Source: Corynebacterium frankenforstense
GTDB lineage: Bacteria > Actinomycetota > Actinomycetes > Mycobacteriales > Mycobacteriaceae
Assembly: GCF_030211955.1 (NCBI RefSeq)
Contig: NZ_JASODI010000004.1
Coordinates: forward strand, 1-64,000
Length of the DNA: 64,000 nt
Direction of reading: 5' to 3'
Shown here: in pieces, positions 33,130 to 41,499 of the stretch
Layout: the number at the start of each line of letters is the position of its first letter
Numbering within the stretch: position 1 is the stretch's first letter
Program-made: the position numbers and the translations under genes
Notes under the pieces: generated by a model
Told to the model about the DNA's origin: nothing
Database searches by the model: none
The model's input: only the letters and a program-made list of their open reading frames with translations

Positions 33130-34197
33130 ATGCAGTCCACCGTCGCCTACCTCGGCCCGGCCGGCACGTTCACCGAGGCCGCCGTGCTGAAGTTCGCCGC
33201 CCGCGGGGCCTTCCCCGGCACCGCCGGGGCCGCGGACACCGCCCCCGAGACCCTGCCGCTGGGCTCGCCGACCGAGGTCCTCGACGCCGTGCGCGCCGGG
33301 CGGGCCGCCTTCGGCGTGATCGCCATCGAGAACTCCGTCGACGGGCCGGTCACCCAGGCCTTCGACGCCCTGGCCGCCGGCGAGGTCCAGATCTACGACG
33401 AGCTCGACCTCGACATCGCCTTCACCGTCATGGCCCGGCCCGGCACCGCGCTGGCCGACGTGCGCCGCCTGGCCAGCCACCCGGTCGGCTACCAGCAGGT
33501 GCGCGGCTGGCTGGCCGCCCACGCCCCCGGCGTGGAGTTCGTGCCCGGCGCCTCCAACGGGGCGGCCGCGCGCATGGTCGCCGAGGGCGAGGTCGACGCC
33601 GCCGCCGCGCCCGCCCGCGCCGCCGACCTCTTCGGCCTGGACCGCCTGGCCGAGGGCATCGCCGACGTCAAGGGAGCCAGCACCCGCTTCGTGCTCGTCG
33701 GCCCGCCCGGCCGCCCGCCGGCGCGCACCGGGCGCGACCGCACCTCGGTGGCCTTCCGACTGCCCAACACCCCGGGCACGCTCGTCGGCGCGCTCGGCGA
33801 GTTCGCCCAGCGCGGCGTGAACCTGACCCGCATCGCCTCGCGGCCCACCCGCGAGCTGATGGGCACCTACGTCTTTTACGCCGACATGGCCGGCCACATC
33901 GACGACGCCCCGGTCGGCGAGGCCCTGCGCGCGCTGTGGCTGCGCGCCGAGCACATCGCCTTCCTGGGCTCCTGGCCCGACCGCACCGACCCCGGCCGCG
34001 AGGCCGCCGCCGGCGGGCCCGACCTGGGGCGCATCGCCGCGGCCACCCGCTGGGTCGACGCGCTGCGCGCCGGCGAGGCGGTCACCGACACCACCGCCGG
34101 CGGCGCGCCCTCCGACGCTGCGACCGACGACGCTGCGACCGACGACGCCGCGACCGACGACGCCGCGACCGACGCCACCGACGAGGAGAAGAAATGA
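33130..34197 (+). CDS. pheA: Prephenate dehydratase
   Basis: 355-residue enzyme making phenylpyruvate from prephenate in phenylalanine synthesis. Catalytic domain: VAYLGPAGTFTEAAVLKFA at the N-terminus, IAIENSVDGPVTQAFD, and the hallmark TRF in GASTRFVLVG. The C-terminal ACT domain for phenylalanine feedback carries LPNTPGTLVGALGEFAQRGVNLTRIASRPTRE-type residues (positions ~215-245) and the ESRP-like ASRPT. The last ~30 residues are four DDAAT repeats from a 15-bp tandem repeat, outside the conserved enzyme. Leaderless start. Overlaps the next gene by ATGA. Confidence 0.95.
   Translation: MQSTVAYLGPAGTFTEAAVLKFAARGAFPGTAGAADTAPETLPLGSPTEVLDAVRAGRAAFGVIAIENSVDGPVTQAFDALAAGEVQIYDELDLDIAFTVMARPGTALADVRRLASHPVGYQQVRGWLAAHAPGVEFVPGASNGAAARMVAEGEVDAAAAPARAADLFGLDRLAEGIADVKGASTRFVLVGPPGRPPARTGRDRTSVAFRLPNTPGTLVGALGEFAQRGVNLTRIASRPTRELMGTYVFYADMAGHIDDAPVGEALRALWLRAEHIAFLGSWPDRTDPGREAAAGGPDLGRIAAATRWVDALRAGEAVTDTTAGGAPSDAATDDAATDDAATDDAATDATDEEKK
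34114..34173 (+). repeat. Four 15-bp tandem repeats in the 3' end of pheA
   Basis: Units GACGCTGCGACCGAC (twice) and GACGCCGCGACCGAC (twice) encode DAATD repeats. Copy-number change would stay in frame. Confidence 0.9.
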
Positions 34198-34862
34198 CCG
34201 GACGCATCATCCTGGTCCGCCACGGCCAGACCGCCTCGAACATCCACCGCGTGATCGACACCCGGCCCCCGGGAGCCGAGCTCAGCGAACTGGGCCGCAC
34301 CCAGGCCGCCGCCGCGGGCCGCGAACTGGCCGCCTTCTGCGGTGCGCGCCTGGCCCGCATGTACTGCTCGGTCGCGCTGCGCGCCCAGCAGACCGCGGTG
34401 CTCGCCGGCGCCGCCTTCGAAGAGGCCCGCGGGCTCGAGCCCGGCACGCTGCGCCTCGACGTGCGCCAGGGGGTCCAGGAGATCTACGCCGGCGACATGG
34501 AGCGCATCGCAGGCTCTGAGAACATCGCCTCCTACCTGGCCGTGCTGCACCGCATGCTCGCCGACGACGCCGCGGCCGCCTTCCCCAACGGCGAGGACAC
34601 CGCCGCGGTGCTGGGGCGCGCCCGCCCGGTGCTCGAGTCCATCGCCGTCGAGCTGGAGGGCGCCGAGCGCGACATCGCGATGGTCTCCCACGGCGGGGCC
34701 AGCCGGGTGATGGCCGCCCACGCCGCCGGCGTCGACGCCGACTGGGCCTTCGAGTCGCGGCTGCCCAACACCGGCTTCATCGTCCTCGAGCCGGACGGCC
34801 GCCCCTTCGGGCAGTGGGACATGGTGCGCTGGGACGTCGCCGAGCGCGACGTCGGCGCTTAA
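34194..34862 (+). CDS. Histidine phosphatase (phosphoglycerate mutase-like)
   Basis: 222-residue member of the histidine phosphatase superfamily. The phospho-histidine motif IILVRHGQTASNIHRVID is at the N-terminus and the second catalytic His is in IAMVSHGGASRVMAAH. Length and lack of the usual dPGM motifs fit an acid-phosphatase-like enzyme (Rv3837c-type) rather than glycolytic mutase. Its ATG overlaps the pheA stop codon, so it is translationally coupled to pheA, an arrangement shared with mycobacteria. Substrate unknown. Confidence 0.88.
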   Translation: MTGRIILVRHGQTASNIHRVIDTRPPGAELSELGRTQAAAAGRELAAFCGARLARMYCSVALRAQQTAVLAGAAFEEARGLEPGTLRLDVRQGVQEIYAGDMERIAGSENIASYLAVLHRMLADDAAAAFPNGEDTAAVLGRARPVLESIAVELEGAERDIAMVSHGGASRVMAAHAAGVDADWAFESRLPNTGFIVLEPDGRPFGQWDMVRWDVAERDVGA

Positions 34863-34875
34863 GCGCCCGGAAGCC

Positions 34876-34902
34876 CGCCCGCAGCGGCGTCCGCGCAGCG
34901 GG
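34876..34902. terminator. Hairpin between converging genes
   Basis: GCCCGC and GCGGGC arms lie just after the phosphatase gene and before the converging metallopeptidase gene. No T run; weak call. Confidence 0.3.
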
Positions 34903-34937
34903 CGCCGACGGCGACCACCGGGGCGTCGGAAATCGAC

Positions 34938-35285
34938 TCAGCCCCAGCCCAGCTCGTGCAGCTGGTGCTCGCTCATGCCGAAGTGGTGGCCGACCTCGTG
35001 CAGGACGGTCACGCGCACCTCGTCGGCGAGCTCCTCCTCGTCGGCGCAGAAGTCCTCGAGGGCCTCCTTGTAGACGAAGATCGCGTCCGGCAGGTAGCCG
35101 GTGTGGTCGAAGGTGCGCTCGGTCAGCGCCACGCCGACGTACTGGCCCAGAAGCGTGGGCTCCTCCTCGTTGCGGTCGCGCACGAGCACCACGACGTTGA
35201 CCATGCGGCGGGCGAACTCCTCGGGGATGGTGTCGAGCGCGTCGTCGATCATCTCCTCGAAGCGCTCCTCGGAGACGCGGATCAT
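34938..35285 (-). CDS. Zincin-like metallopeptidase (DUF1025 type)
   Basis: 115-residue protein with the zinc-binding motif VLHEVGHHFGMSEHQLHELGW (HEVGH with the following Gly/Met) at its C-terminus. The N-terminus, RVSEERFEEMIDDALDTIPE, is typical of the short MpsA/DUF1025 family. Members are presumed small metallopeptidases; no substrate is known. Its ATG overlaps the stop codon of the upstream septum-formation gene as ATGA, so the two are coupled (Rv3836/Rv3835-like pair). Confidence 0.88.
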   Translation of the reverse strand: MIRVSEERFEEMIDDALDTIPEEFARRMVNVVVLVRDRNEEEPTLLGQYVGVALTERTFDHTGYLPDAIFVYKEALEDFCADEEELADEVRVTVLHEVGHHFGMSEHQLHELGWG

Positions 35286-36337
35286 GGCGCCGGGGCGGGG
35301 GCGCTCTCCGACGCGGCGGGCGAGGCGGTGGGCGTCGCCGATGCCGAGGCCGACTCGGACTCGCTGCGCAGCGGGCGGCGCTCCGGCGGCGGGGGCGGGA
35401 CCTCGCCGTTGACGGTGAACTCGCCCTTGGCGGAACCGGCCAGCGTGTTGAAGCCCCGTTCACCGGCGCTGACCAGCGCGCAGTTGACCGAGCGGGAACC
35501 GCCCTCCCAGGACTGCGCCGACAGTGAGGGCCAGAACGGCTGCAGCGTCGAGCGGTAGAGCTGCTCCTCGCCGCCGAGGTAGTCCATCGCCGCCTGGGTG
35601 CACACCTCCTTGAGGTGCTCGTCCTGCTCCTCGACGCTCGGGGTGCCCTGCGGGAAAACCGGCGCGAGGTCGACGATCAGGGTGGTCTCCAGCTGGTGGT
35701 CCGCCCCGCAGTCGACCTTGTGCAGCGCGTTGACCTCGTCGACGGCCACGCACTCGCCCGGCTGGGTCACCCGGGCCTGGTCGACCTTGGCGACGTTGCC
35801 GTGGGTGGCCACCGGGGTGCCCGAGTCGTCGGTGGACTGCAGGCCGCACAAGAGAGTGCGGTCCCCGGCCTCCCAGTCGGCTGCCGGCGGCAGGATCGAG
35901 GCCACCGAGTAGCGGCCCGAGGGGTCGAGGCGGCCGTCGAGGTAGCGCAGCGTGACCGCGCGGCACAGCTCCTCGCGCAGCTGCGCCTGGCGGGTGACGT
36001 CAGGGCGCTCGGCCTCGTCGCCGAACTCGGAGGACGGGTAGGTGCCCAGGTCCTCGCGCGCCGAGACCTCGAAGCGGTGCTCCTGGTCGCAGTCCGTCTG
36101 CTCGAAGCCGGTGGGCGTGCCGTCCGCCGCCGTCGACCAGTTCAGGCAGGACCCGGCGTCCGCGGTGGTGAAGGAGACCGCGTCCGTCGAGCCGCCGTGC
36201 GACTGCGCCGGGCCGGCCTGCGGGTCGGCGTCCTGGGACACCAGCGTGTAGGCGCCGACGAAGACCGTCGAGGCCAGAGCGGCCAGCAGGGCCGTGCGCA
36301 CGGAGGTCGCCGAGCGCCACCTTGATCTCGAATTCAT
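35282..36337 (-). CDS. Septum formation family membrane protein
   Basis: 351 residues with one N-terminal span ([21 protein letters not shown], about 11-31) and an outer part made of two similar ~110-residue halves. Each half has a Cys pair of the type AGSCLNW...[11 protein letters not shown] and PGECVAV...[11 protein letters not shown], the pattern of the Septum_form family. The tail is Pro/Glu/Arg then Ser/Ala-rich and disordered. The mycobacterial counterpart is Rv3835. Involvement in division is by family name only. Start ATG 36337; divergent from serS. Confidence 0.82.
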   Translation of the reverse strand: MNSRSRWRSATSVRTALLAALASTVFVGAYTLVSQDADPQAGPAQSHGGSTDAVSFTTADAGSCLNWSTAADGTPTGFEQTDCDQEHRFEVSAREDLGTYPSSEFGDEAERPDVTRQAQLREELCRAVTLRYLDGRLDPSGRYSVASILPPAADWEAGDRTLLCGLQSTDDSGTPVATHGNVAKVDQARVTQPGECVAVDEVNALHKVDCGADHQLETTLIVDLAPVFPQGTPSVEEQDEHLKEVCTQAAMDYLGGEEQLYRSTLQPFWPSLSAQSWEGGSRSVNCALVSAGERGFNTLAGSAKGEFTVNGEVPPPPPERRPLRSESESASASATPTASPAASESAPAPAP

Positions 36338-36439
36338 AACGCCCCCAGTGTGCCACCTGCGGCGGGGGAAGAACAGTCCACGCGCCGGGGCGCCGGCGGC
36401 CCGCGCGCCGGTCCCGGCCCTGCGCGCGGGCCCGCCCGG

Positions 36440-36445
36440 TAAGAT
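36440..36445 (+). promoter_or_regulatory. -10 box of leaderless serS promoter
   Basis: TAAGAT ends 7 bases before the serS ATG at 36453. I saw no T-box leader upstream. Confidence 0.6.
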
Positions 36446-36452
36446 CAGCGCC

Positions 36453-37712
36453 ATGATTGATCTCAAGCTCCTCCGCGACAACCCCGACGTCGTGCGCGCC
36501 TCCCAGGTCACGCGCGGCGAGGACCCCCAGCTCGTCGACGCGCTTTTCGAGGCCGACGAGGCCCGCCGAGCGGCCATCCGCTCCGCCGACGAGCTGCGCC
36601 AGGAGCAGAAGGCCTTCGGCCGGAAGATCGGCCAGGCCGACCCGGCCGATCGCCCGAAGCTCCTCGAGGGCGCCGAAGACCTCAAGGCCCGCGTGCGCGC
36701 GGCCGAGGAGGAGCAGAAGACCGCCGAGGCACGCGTGGTCGAGCTGCAGATGAAGATCTCCAACGTCGTCGAGGGCGCGCCCGCCGGCGGCGAGGAGGAC
36801 TTCGTGGTCCTCGAGCACGTGGGCACCCCCACCGAGTTCGACTTCGAGCCGAAGGACCACCTGGACCTCGGCGAGGGCCTGGGCATCATCGACATGAAGC
36901 GCGGCACCAAGGTCTCCGGCTCGCGCTTCTACTACCTCGTCGGCGACGGCGCCTTCCTCGAGCTGGGCCTGATGATGCTGGCCGCCGAGAAGGCCCGCGC
37001 CCGCGGCTTCGAGCTGGTCATCCCGCCGGTGCTGGTCAACCCCGAGATCATGAGCGGCACCGGCTTCCTCGGCGAGCACTCCGACGAGATCTACTACCTC
37101 GAGCGCGACGAGCAGTACCTGGTGGGCACCTCCGAGGTCGCCCTGGCCGGCTACCACTCCGACGAGATCATCGACCTCTCCGACGGCCCGCGCCGCTACG
37201 CCGGCTGGTCGACCTGCTTCCGCCGCGAGGCCGGCTCCTACGGCAAGGACACCCGCGGCATCCTGCGCGTGCACCAGTTCAACAAGCTGGAGATGTTCGT
37301 CTACTGCCGCCCGGAGGAGGCCGTCGAGCAGCACCAGGCGCTCTTGGACATGGAGCGCGAGATGCTCGCCGAGATCGAGGTGCCCTACCGCATCATCGAC
37401 ACCGCCGGCGGGGATCTGGGCCAGTCCGCGGCCCGCAAGTTCGACACCGAGGCCTGGGTGCCCACCCAGCAGACCTACCGCGAGCTGACCTCGACCTCGA
37501 ACTGCACGACCTTCCAGGCCCGCCGCCTCGACATCCGCTACCGCGACGAGAACGGCAAGCCGCAGACCGCCGCCACCCTCAACGGCACCCTGGCCACCAC
37601 CCGCTGGCTGGTCGCCCTGCTGGAGAACCACCAGTGCGCCGACGGTTCCGTGGTCGTGCCCGAGGCCCTGCGCCGCTTCGTGGGCAAGGACGTCCTGGAG
37701 CCGAAGGCATGA
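36453..37712 (+). CDS. serS: Seryl-tRNA synthetase
   Basis: 419 residues, normal length. An N-terminal coiled-coil arm that binds tRNA (residues ~30-105, rich in Ala/Arg/Glu) is followed by the class II core. Motif 2 is [21 protein letters not shown] and motif 3 is [18 protein letters not shown]. The N-terminus [18 protein letters not shown] is canonical. Leaderless mRNA predicted. Its stop overlaps the acyltransferase start as ATGA, the same partnership as in other Mycobacteriales. Confidence 0.97.
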   Translation: MIDLKLLRDNPDVVRASQVTRGEDPQLVDALFEADEARRAAIRSADELRQEQKAFGRKIGQADPADRPKLLEGAEDLKARVRAAEEEQKTAEARVVELQMKISNVVEGAPAGGEEDFVVLEHVGTPTEFDFEPKDHLDLGEGLGIIDMKRGTKVSGSRFYYLVGDGAFLELGLMMLAAEKARARGFELVIPPVLVNPEIMSGTGFLGEHSDEIYYLERDEQYLVGTSEVALAGYHSDEIIDLSDGPRRYAGWSTCFRREAGSYGKDTRGILRVHQFNKLEMFVYCRPEEAVEQHQALLDMEREMLAEIEVPYRIIDTAGGDLGQSAARKFDTEAWVPTQQTYRELTSTSNCTTFQARRLDIRYRDENGKPQTAATLNGTLATTRWLVALLENHQCADGSVVVPEALRRFVGKDVLEPKA

Positions 37713-38578
37713 GCGCGCGCCGGGAGGGATTCGAGAACCGCGGGCCGTTCCTCGTGCCCGTGGGCACCGAGAAGGTGCCCGCGCACCCCGAGTCGCGCGA
37801 GCTGGTCTACAACCGGATCATCATCCGGATCATCAAGACGGTGCTGCGCGCGCAGGGCCTGCAGATCAGCGTGACCGGCTCGGAGAACGTGCCCGCCGAA
37901 GGCGGCGCCCTCCTGGCGTCCAACCACACCAACTACTACGACTTCATCCTCGGCCAGGTCCCGGCGCACCTGCGCGGCAAGCGCCTGACGCGCTTCATGG
38001 CCAAGAAGGAGATTTTCGACGTCCCGGTGGTCGGCGCGCTGATGCGCGCCATGCACCACGTCAGCGTCGACCGCTCCGCCGGCCACGGCTCCATCGAGGC
38101 AGCCGTCGAGCACCTCAAGGCCGGCGAGCTGGTGGGCATCTACCCGGAGGCGACGATCTCGCGCTCCTTCGAGCTCAAGGAGTTCAAGACCGGCGCGGTG
38201 CGCATCGCCGCCGCCGCCGGGGTGCCCGTGGTGCCGATGGTGACCTGGGGCGGCCAGCGCATCTGGACCAAGGACCTGCCGAAGAACCTGGGCCGCAGCC
38301 GCATCCCCGTGGTCATCCGCGTCGGCGAACCGATGGACCCCACCGGCGACCCCGAGGAGGCCACCGCCCGGCTGCGGCAGAAGATGAGTGAGCTTCTCGA
38401 CGCCGCGCGCGCCGACTACGAGGCGGACTACGGCCCCTTCGAGGACGGCGCGCCGTGGCTGCCGGTCTCCCTCGGCGGCTCGGCGCCCACGCCGGAGCAG
38501 GCCCTCGAGATCGACCGGCGCGAGCGCGCCGAGCGCAAGGCCCGCAAGGAGGCCAAGGCGAAGAAGAAGGGGAACTAG
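37709..38578 (+). CDS. 1-acyl-sn-glycerol-3-phosphate acyltransferase-like protein
   Basis: 289-residue membrane-associated acyltransferase. Motif I is NHTNYYDF (the HX4D motif), motif II lies around [10 protein letters not shown], motif III is [12 protein letters not shown] (in place of PEGTRS) and motif IV is [11 protein letters not shown]. The tail is Lys/Ala/Glu-rich. It acylates lysophosphatidate or a related lipid. ATGA overlap with serS gives translational coupling. The next gene, glpK, starts 5 bases later, linking glycerol phosphorylation to phospholipid synthesis. Confidence 0.88.
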   Translation: MSARREGFENRGPFLVPVGTEKVPAHPESRELVYNRIIIRIIKTVLRAQGLQISVTGSENVPAEGGALLASNHTNYYDFILGQVPAHLRGKRLTRFMAKKEIFDVPVVGALMRAMHHVSVDRSAGHGSIEAAVEHLKAGELVGIYPEATISRSFELKEFKTGAVRIAAAAGVPVVPMVTWGGQRIWTKDLPKNLGRSRIPVVIRVGEPMDPTGDPEEATARLRQKMSELLDAARADYEADYGPFEDGAPWLPVSLGGSAPTPEQALEIDRRERAERKARKEAKAKKKGN

Positions 38579-38583
38579 CCGCC

Positions 38584-40113
38584 ATGACCGGCCGCCGGCG
38601 CTACGTCGCCGCCCTCGACCAGGGCACCACCTCCACCCGCGCGGTGATCGTCGACGAGTCCGGCCGGGAGGTCGGCGTCGGCCAGTACGAGCACCGCCAG
38701 ATCCTGCCGCGCCAGGGCTGGGTCGAGCACGACCCGATGGAGCTGTGGCGAAACACCCGCCGCGCGATGGCCAAGGCCCTGGCCGAGGCCGACGTCGCTC
38801 GCGAGGACGTCGTCGCCCTGGGCATCTCCAACCAGCGCGAGACCACCGTGGTCTGGGACCGGCGCACCGGCCGCCCCGTCTACAACGCGATCGTCTGGCA
38901 GGACACCCGCACCACCGACATCTGCCGCGAGCTGGCCGGCGAGGTCGGCCACGACCGCTGGCAGTCGCGCACCGGCCTGTTGATCAACTCCTACCCGGCC
39001 GGGCCCAAGATCGCCTGGATACTTGACCACGTCGAGGGCGCCCGCGAGCGCGCCATGCGCGGCGAGCTGGCCTTCGGCACGGTGGACACCTGGCTGCTGT
39101 GGAACATCACCGGCGGCGCGCGCGGCGACCAGGGCCGCCCCGCGGTGCACGCCACCGACGTGACCAACGCCTCGCGCACCCTGCTGATGGACATCCGGAC
39201 CCTGAAGTGGGACGAGGAGCTGTGCGACGCCGTCGGCGTGCCGCCGGCGATGCTGCCGGAGATCCGTCCCTCGGTCGGCGACTTCGGCACCGTGCGCGCC
39301 CGCGGCTCGCTGGGCGGGGTGCCGCTGACCGCGATCCTGGGCGACCAGCAGTCCGCGATGGTCGGCCAGGGCTGCCTGGGCCCCGGCGAGGCGAAGACGA
39401 CCTACGGCACCGGCCTGTTCCTGCTGCAGAACACCGGCGAGCGCCCCGAGTTCAGCGAACACGGGCTTCTGACCACCGTCGCCTACCAGGTCGACGGCCA
39501 GGCGCCGCACTACGCGCTCGAGGGCTCCGTGGCCGTCGGCGGCTCGCTGGTGCAGTGGCTGCGTGACCAGCTCGGCATGATCCGCACCGCCCCGCAGGTC
39601 GAGGAGCTCGCCCGCGGCTGCGAGGACAACGGCGGCGTCTACGTGGTGCCGGCCTTCTCCGGGCTCTTCGCCCCGCGCTGGCGTGCCGACGCCCGTGGGG
39701 TCATCGTCGGGCTGACCCGCTTCGCCGACCGCCACCACATCGCCCGCGCCGTGCTCGAGGCCACCGCCTACCAGGTCCGGGAGGTCATCGACGCGATGGC
39801 CGCCGACGGCGGGCGCGGCCTCGACGAGCTGCGCGTCGACGGCGGCATGACCGACAACGACCTGCTCATGCAGTTCCAGGCCGACCTCCTCGGCGTCGAC
39901 GTGGTGCGCCCGCGCTTCACCGAGACCACGGCGGCCGGCGCCTGCTTCGCCGCGGGCCTGGGGGCGGGCCTGTGGTCCGACACCGAGGAGATCCGAAAGC
40001 TCGCCGGCGAGGGTCGCCGGTGGTCGCCCGCGACCGACCGGGGGCGCATGGAATCGCTCTACCGCGACTGGAACCGCGCGGTCGAGCGCTCCTACGGGTG
40101 GGTCGCCGACTAA
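38584..40113 (+). CDS. glpK: Glycerol kinase
   Basis: 509-residue FGGY-family kinase forming glycerol-3-phosphate. N-terminal ATP loop [17 protein letters not shown], substrate segment [14 protein letters not shown] and [10 protein letters not shown], second ATP segment [15 protein letters not shown] and the C-terminal signature [20 protein letters not shown] are all present. Starts 5 bases after the acyltransferase stop. The glycerophosphodiesterase at 23831 would provide further glycerol-3-phosphate. Confidence 0.96.
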   Translation: MTGRRRYVAALDQGTTSTRAVIVDESGREVGVGQYEHRQILPRQGWVEHDPMELWRNTRRAMAKALAEADVAREDVVALGISNQRETTVVWDRRTGRPVYNAIVWQDTRTTDICRELAGEVGHDRWQSRTGLLINSYPAGPKIAWILDHVEGARERAMRGELAFGTVDTWLLWNITGGARGDQGRPAVHATDVTNASRTLLMDIRTLKWDEELCDAVGVPPAMLPEIRPSVGDFGTVRARGSLGGVPLTAILGDQQSAMVGQGCLGPGEAKTTYGTGLFLLQNTGERPEFSEHGLLTTVAYQVDGQAPHYALEGSVAVGGSLVQWLRDQLGMIRTAPQVEELARGCEDNGGVYVVPAFSGLFAPRWRADARGVIVGLTRFADRHHIARAVLEATAYQVREVIDAMAADGGRGLDELRVDGGMTDNDLLMQFQADLLGVDVVRPRFTETTAAGACFAAGLGAGLWSDTEEIRKLAGEGRRWSPATDRGRMESLYRDWNRAVERSYGWVAD

Positions 40114-40146
40114 GGGGCCCGCGGTCCACTAAGCTGAACTATTGAC

Positions 40147-41004
40147 ATGAACGATCCGATCCAGCTCAACCGCCCCGCCACGGCCCCCGAGAAGCGGCCG
40201 CGGCTCATCGCCTGCGACGTCGACGGCACCCTGTTGACCTCGGCAGAGCGGGTCTCCGCGCGCCTGCGCGCGGTGCTCACCCGGGCGCTGGAGACCGGCG
40301 CGGAGGTCGCGCTGGCCACCGGGCGCCCGCACCGGTGGATCTACCCTGTCCTCGAGCAGCTGCCGGTGATGCCGGTGTGCGTGACCGCCAACGGCGCGGT
40401 GCTCTACGACTCCGCCAGCGACACCATCCTGCGCCGGCACGAGCTCGCCCCGGAGGCGATGTCCGAGGTCGTCGGCATCGCCCGCCGCGAGCTCGGCGAG
40501 GTCGCCGTGGCGTGCGAGCGCTCCGGCGAGTCCGCCTTCGACCCCGAGGAGAGTCTCTTCGTGGTTGCGCCGAACTACATGCACACCTGGGAGGCCCAGG
40601 GCTACGCGGTGCTCTCCGAGGGCACCGTGCTCGCCGAGCCGGCCGTCAAGCTGCTGCTGCGCAACGAGTCGATGACCGCCCCGGAGATGTACGCCAGGCT
40701 GGCCGACAAGATCGACCCGCGCCTGGCGCAGCTGACCTTCTCGATGGAGGAGGGGCTCATCGAGGTCGGCGCGCCCGGGGTCACCAAGGCCCTCGGCGTG
40801 GCGGACCTCTCCGAGATGCACGGCGTGGCCCAGGAGCGCTGCATCGCCTTCGGCGACATGGCCAACGACGTCGAGATGCTGCGCTGGTGCGGCTTCGGCG
40901 TCGCGATGGGCAACGCCCGCCCGGAGGTCAAGGACGCCGGCGACTTCACCACCGTGACCAACGACGAGGACGGCGTCGCCCGCGTCCTCGAGTGGTGGTA
41001 CTGA
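40147..41004 (+). CDS. Cof-type HAD phosphatase
   Basis: 285 residues. Motif I IACDVDGTLLTSAERVS, motif II VALATGRPHRWIYPV, and the final FGDMANDVEMLRWCGFGVAMGNA, the hallmark of Cof-type (subclass IIB) HAD phosphatases acting on sugar phosphates or related compounds. Equivalent to Rv3813c by position. TAAGCT at 40130-40135 suggests a promoter with a very short leader. A perfect GC hairpin follows at 41021. Confidence 0.9.
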   Translation: MNDPIQLNRPATAPEKRPRLIACDVDGTLLTSAERVSARLRAVLTRALETGAEVALATGRPHRWIYPVLEQLPVMPVCVTANGAVLYDSASDTILRRHELAPEAMSEVVGIARRELGEVAVACERSGESAFDPEESLFVVAPNYMHTWEAQGYAVLSEGTVLAEPAVKLLLRNESMTAPEMYARLADKIDPRLAQLTFSMEEGLIEVGAPGVTKALGVADLSEMHGVAQERCIAFGDMANDVEMLRWCGFGVAMGNARPEVKDAGDFTTVTNDEDGVARVLEWWY

Positions 41005-41020
41005 GCCGCTGAGCCGGTTA

Positions 41021-41040
41021 TGCGCGCGGCCCCGCGCGCA
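41021..41040 (+). terminator. GC hairpin after the Cof-type HAD gene
   Basis: TGCGCGCGG and CCGCGCGCA form a perfect inverted repeat 17 bases beyond the stop codon; no T run. Confidence 0.45.
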
Positions 41041-41135
41041 GGCCACCTCCGGCACGCGTACCGGTTCCGGCGCGCCCCGGCTCCCGCCTCTGACCGGGAA
41101 ATTAGCATCGGGCGAGAAAATTATTAGTGGGGGCG

Positions 41136-41161
41136 TAACAGTCTGGGGTTCCAGAACGTTA
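41136..41161. promoter_or_regulatory. Inverted repeat upstream of the 33-aa peptide gene
   Basis: TAACAGTCTGG and CCAGAACGTTA are inverted repeats with 9 of 11 matches and a 4-base spacer. Its right end abuts a GTTATT -10 candidate, so it may be an operator. Confidence 0.45.
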
Positions 41162-41239
41162 TTGAGGGTGAACCTACCCGCGGGGTCGCGCGGGGAAAAG
41201 TCCCCACCGCGGCCCCACAGACTCCGAAGGAGCCTTCCC

Positions 41240-41341
41240 ATGTTCGATTCCCTGCTCACCTTCTTCAACACCCTCGTCGACCTCTTCCAGGGCGGCGTCA
41301 ACGGCATCTTCAACGCCGTGTCCACCCTGCTCAGCAGCTAG
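41240..41341 (+). CDS. 33-aa amphipathic peptide, mycomembrane peptide candidate
   Basis: Peptide starting MFDSLLTFFNTLVDLFQGG and ending NAVSTLLSS. AAGGAG lies 8 bases upstream of the ATG, and 31 of 32 codons after the start end in G or C. The sequence is a single amphipathic helix broken by Gly-Gly, without a signal peptide, and with several serines. These traits match the tiny O-mycoloylated surface proteins of corynebacteria (PorA, PorH, ProtX), though I cannot show homology. It has its own long upstream region (41005-41239) and terminator, and lies next to the secreted amidase and the mycolate cluster, which supports an envelope role. Confidence 0.68.
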   Translation: MFDSLLTFFNTLVDLFQGGVNGIFNAVSTLLSS

Positions 41342-41390
41342 TCCCCGCCGCGACGGGACTGACGTCCCCGTCAGGGGACGACGACGGGAC

Positions 41391-41424
41391 CCGCACCCTC
41401 CACCTGCCGGAGGATGCGGGGCCC
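41391..41424 (+). terminator. Hairpin after the 33-aa peptide gene
   Basis: CCCGCACCCTCC pairs with GGAGGATGCGGG around a short loop. It lies between the peptide gene and the converging amidase gene. Confidence 0.55.
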
Positions 41425-41499
41425 GCTCGTATCTGGGCTCCGCCCGGAGCCGTGCGAGTCGCCACGCGCGAGCCGGCCGTGTGGCCAGCGTGGGTCGGC

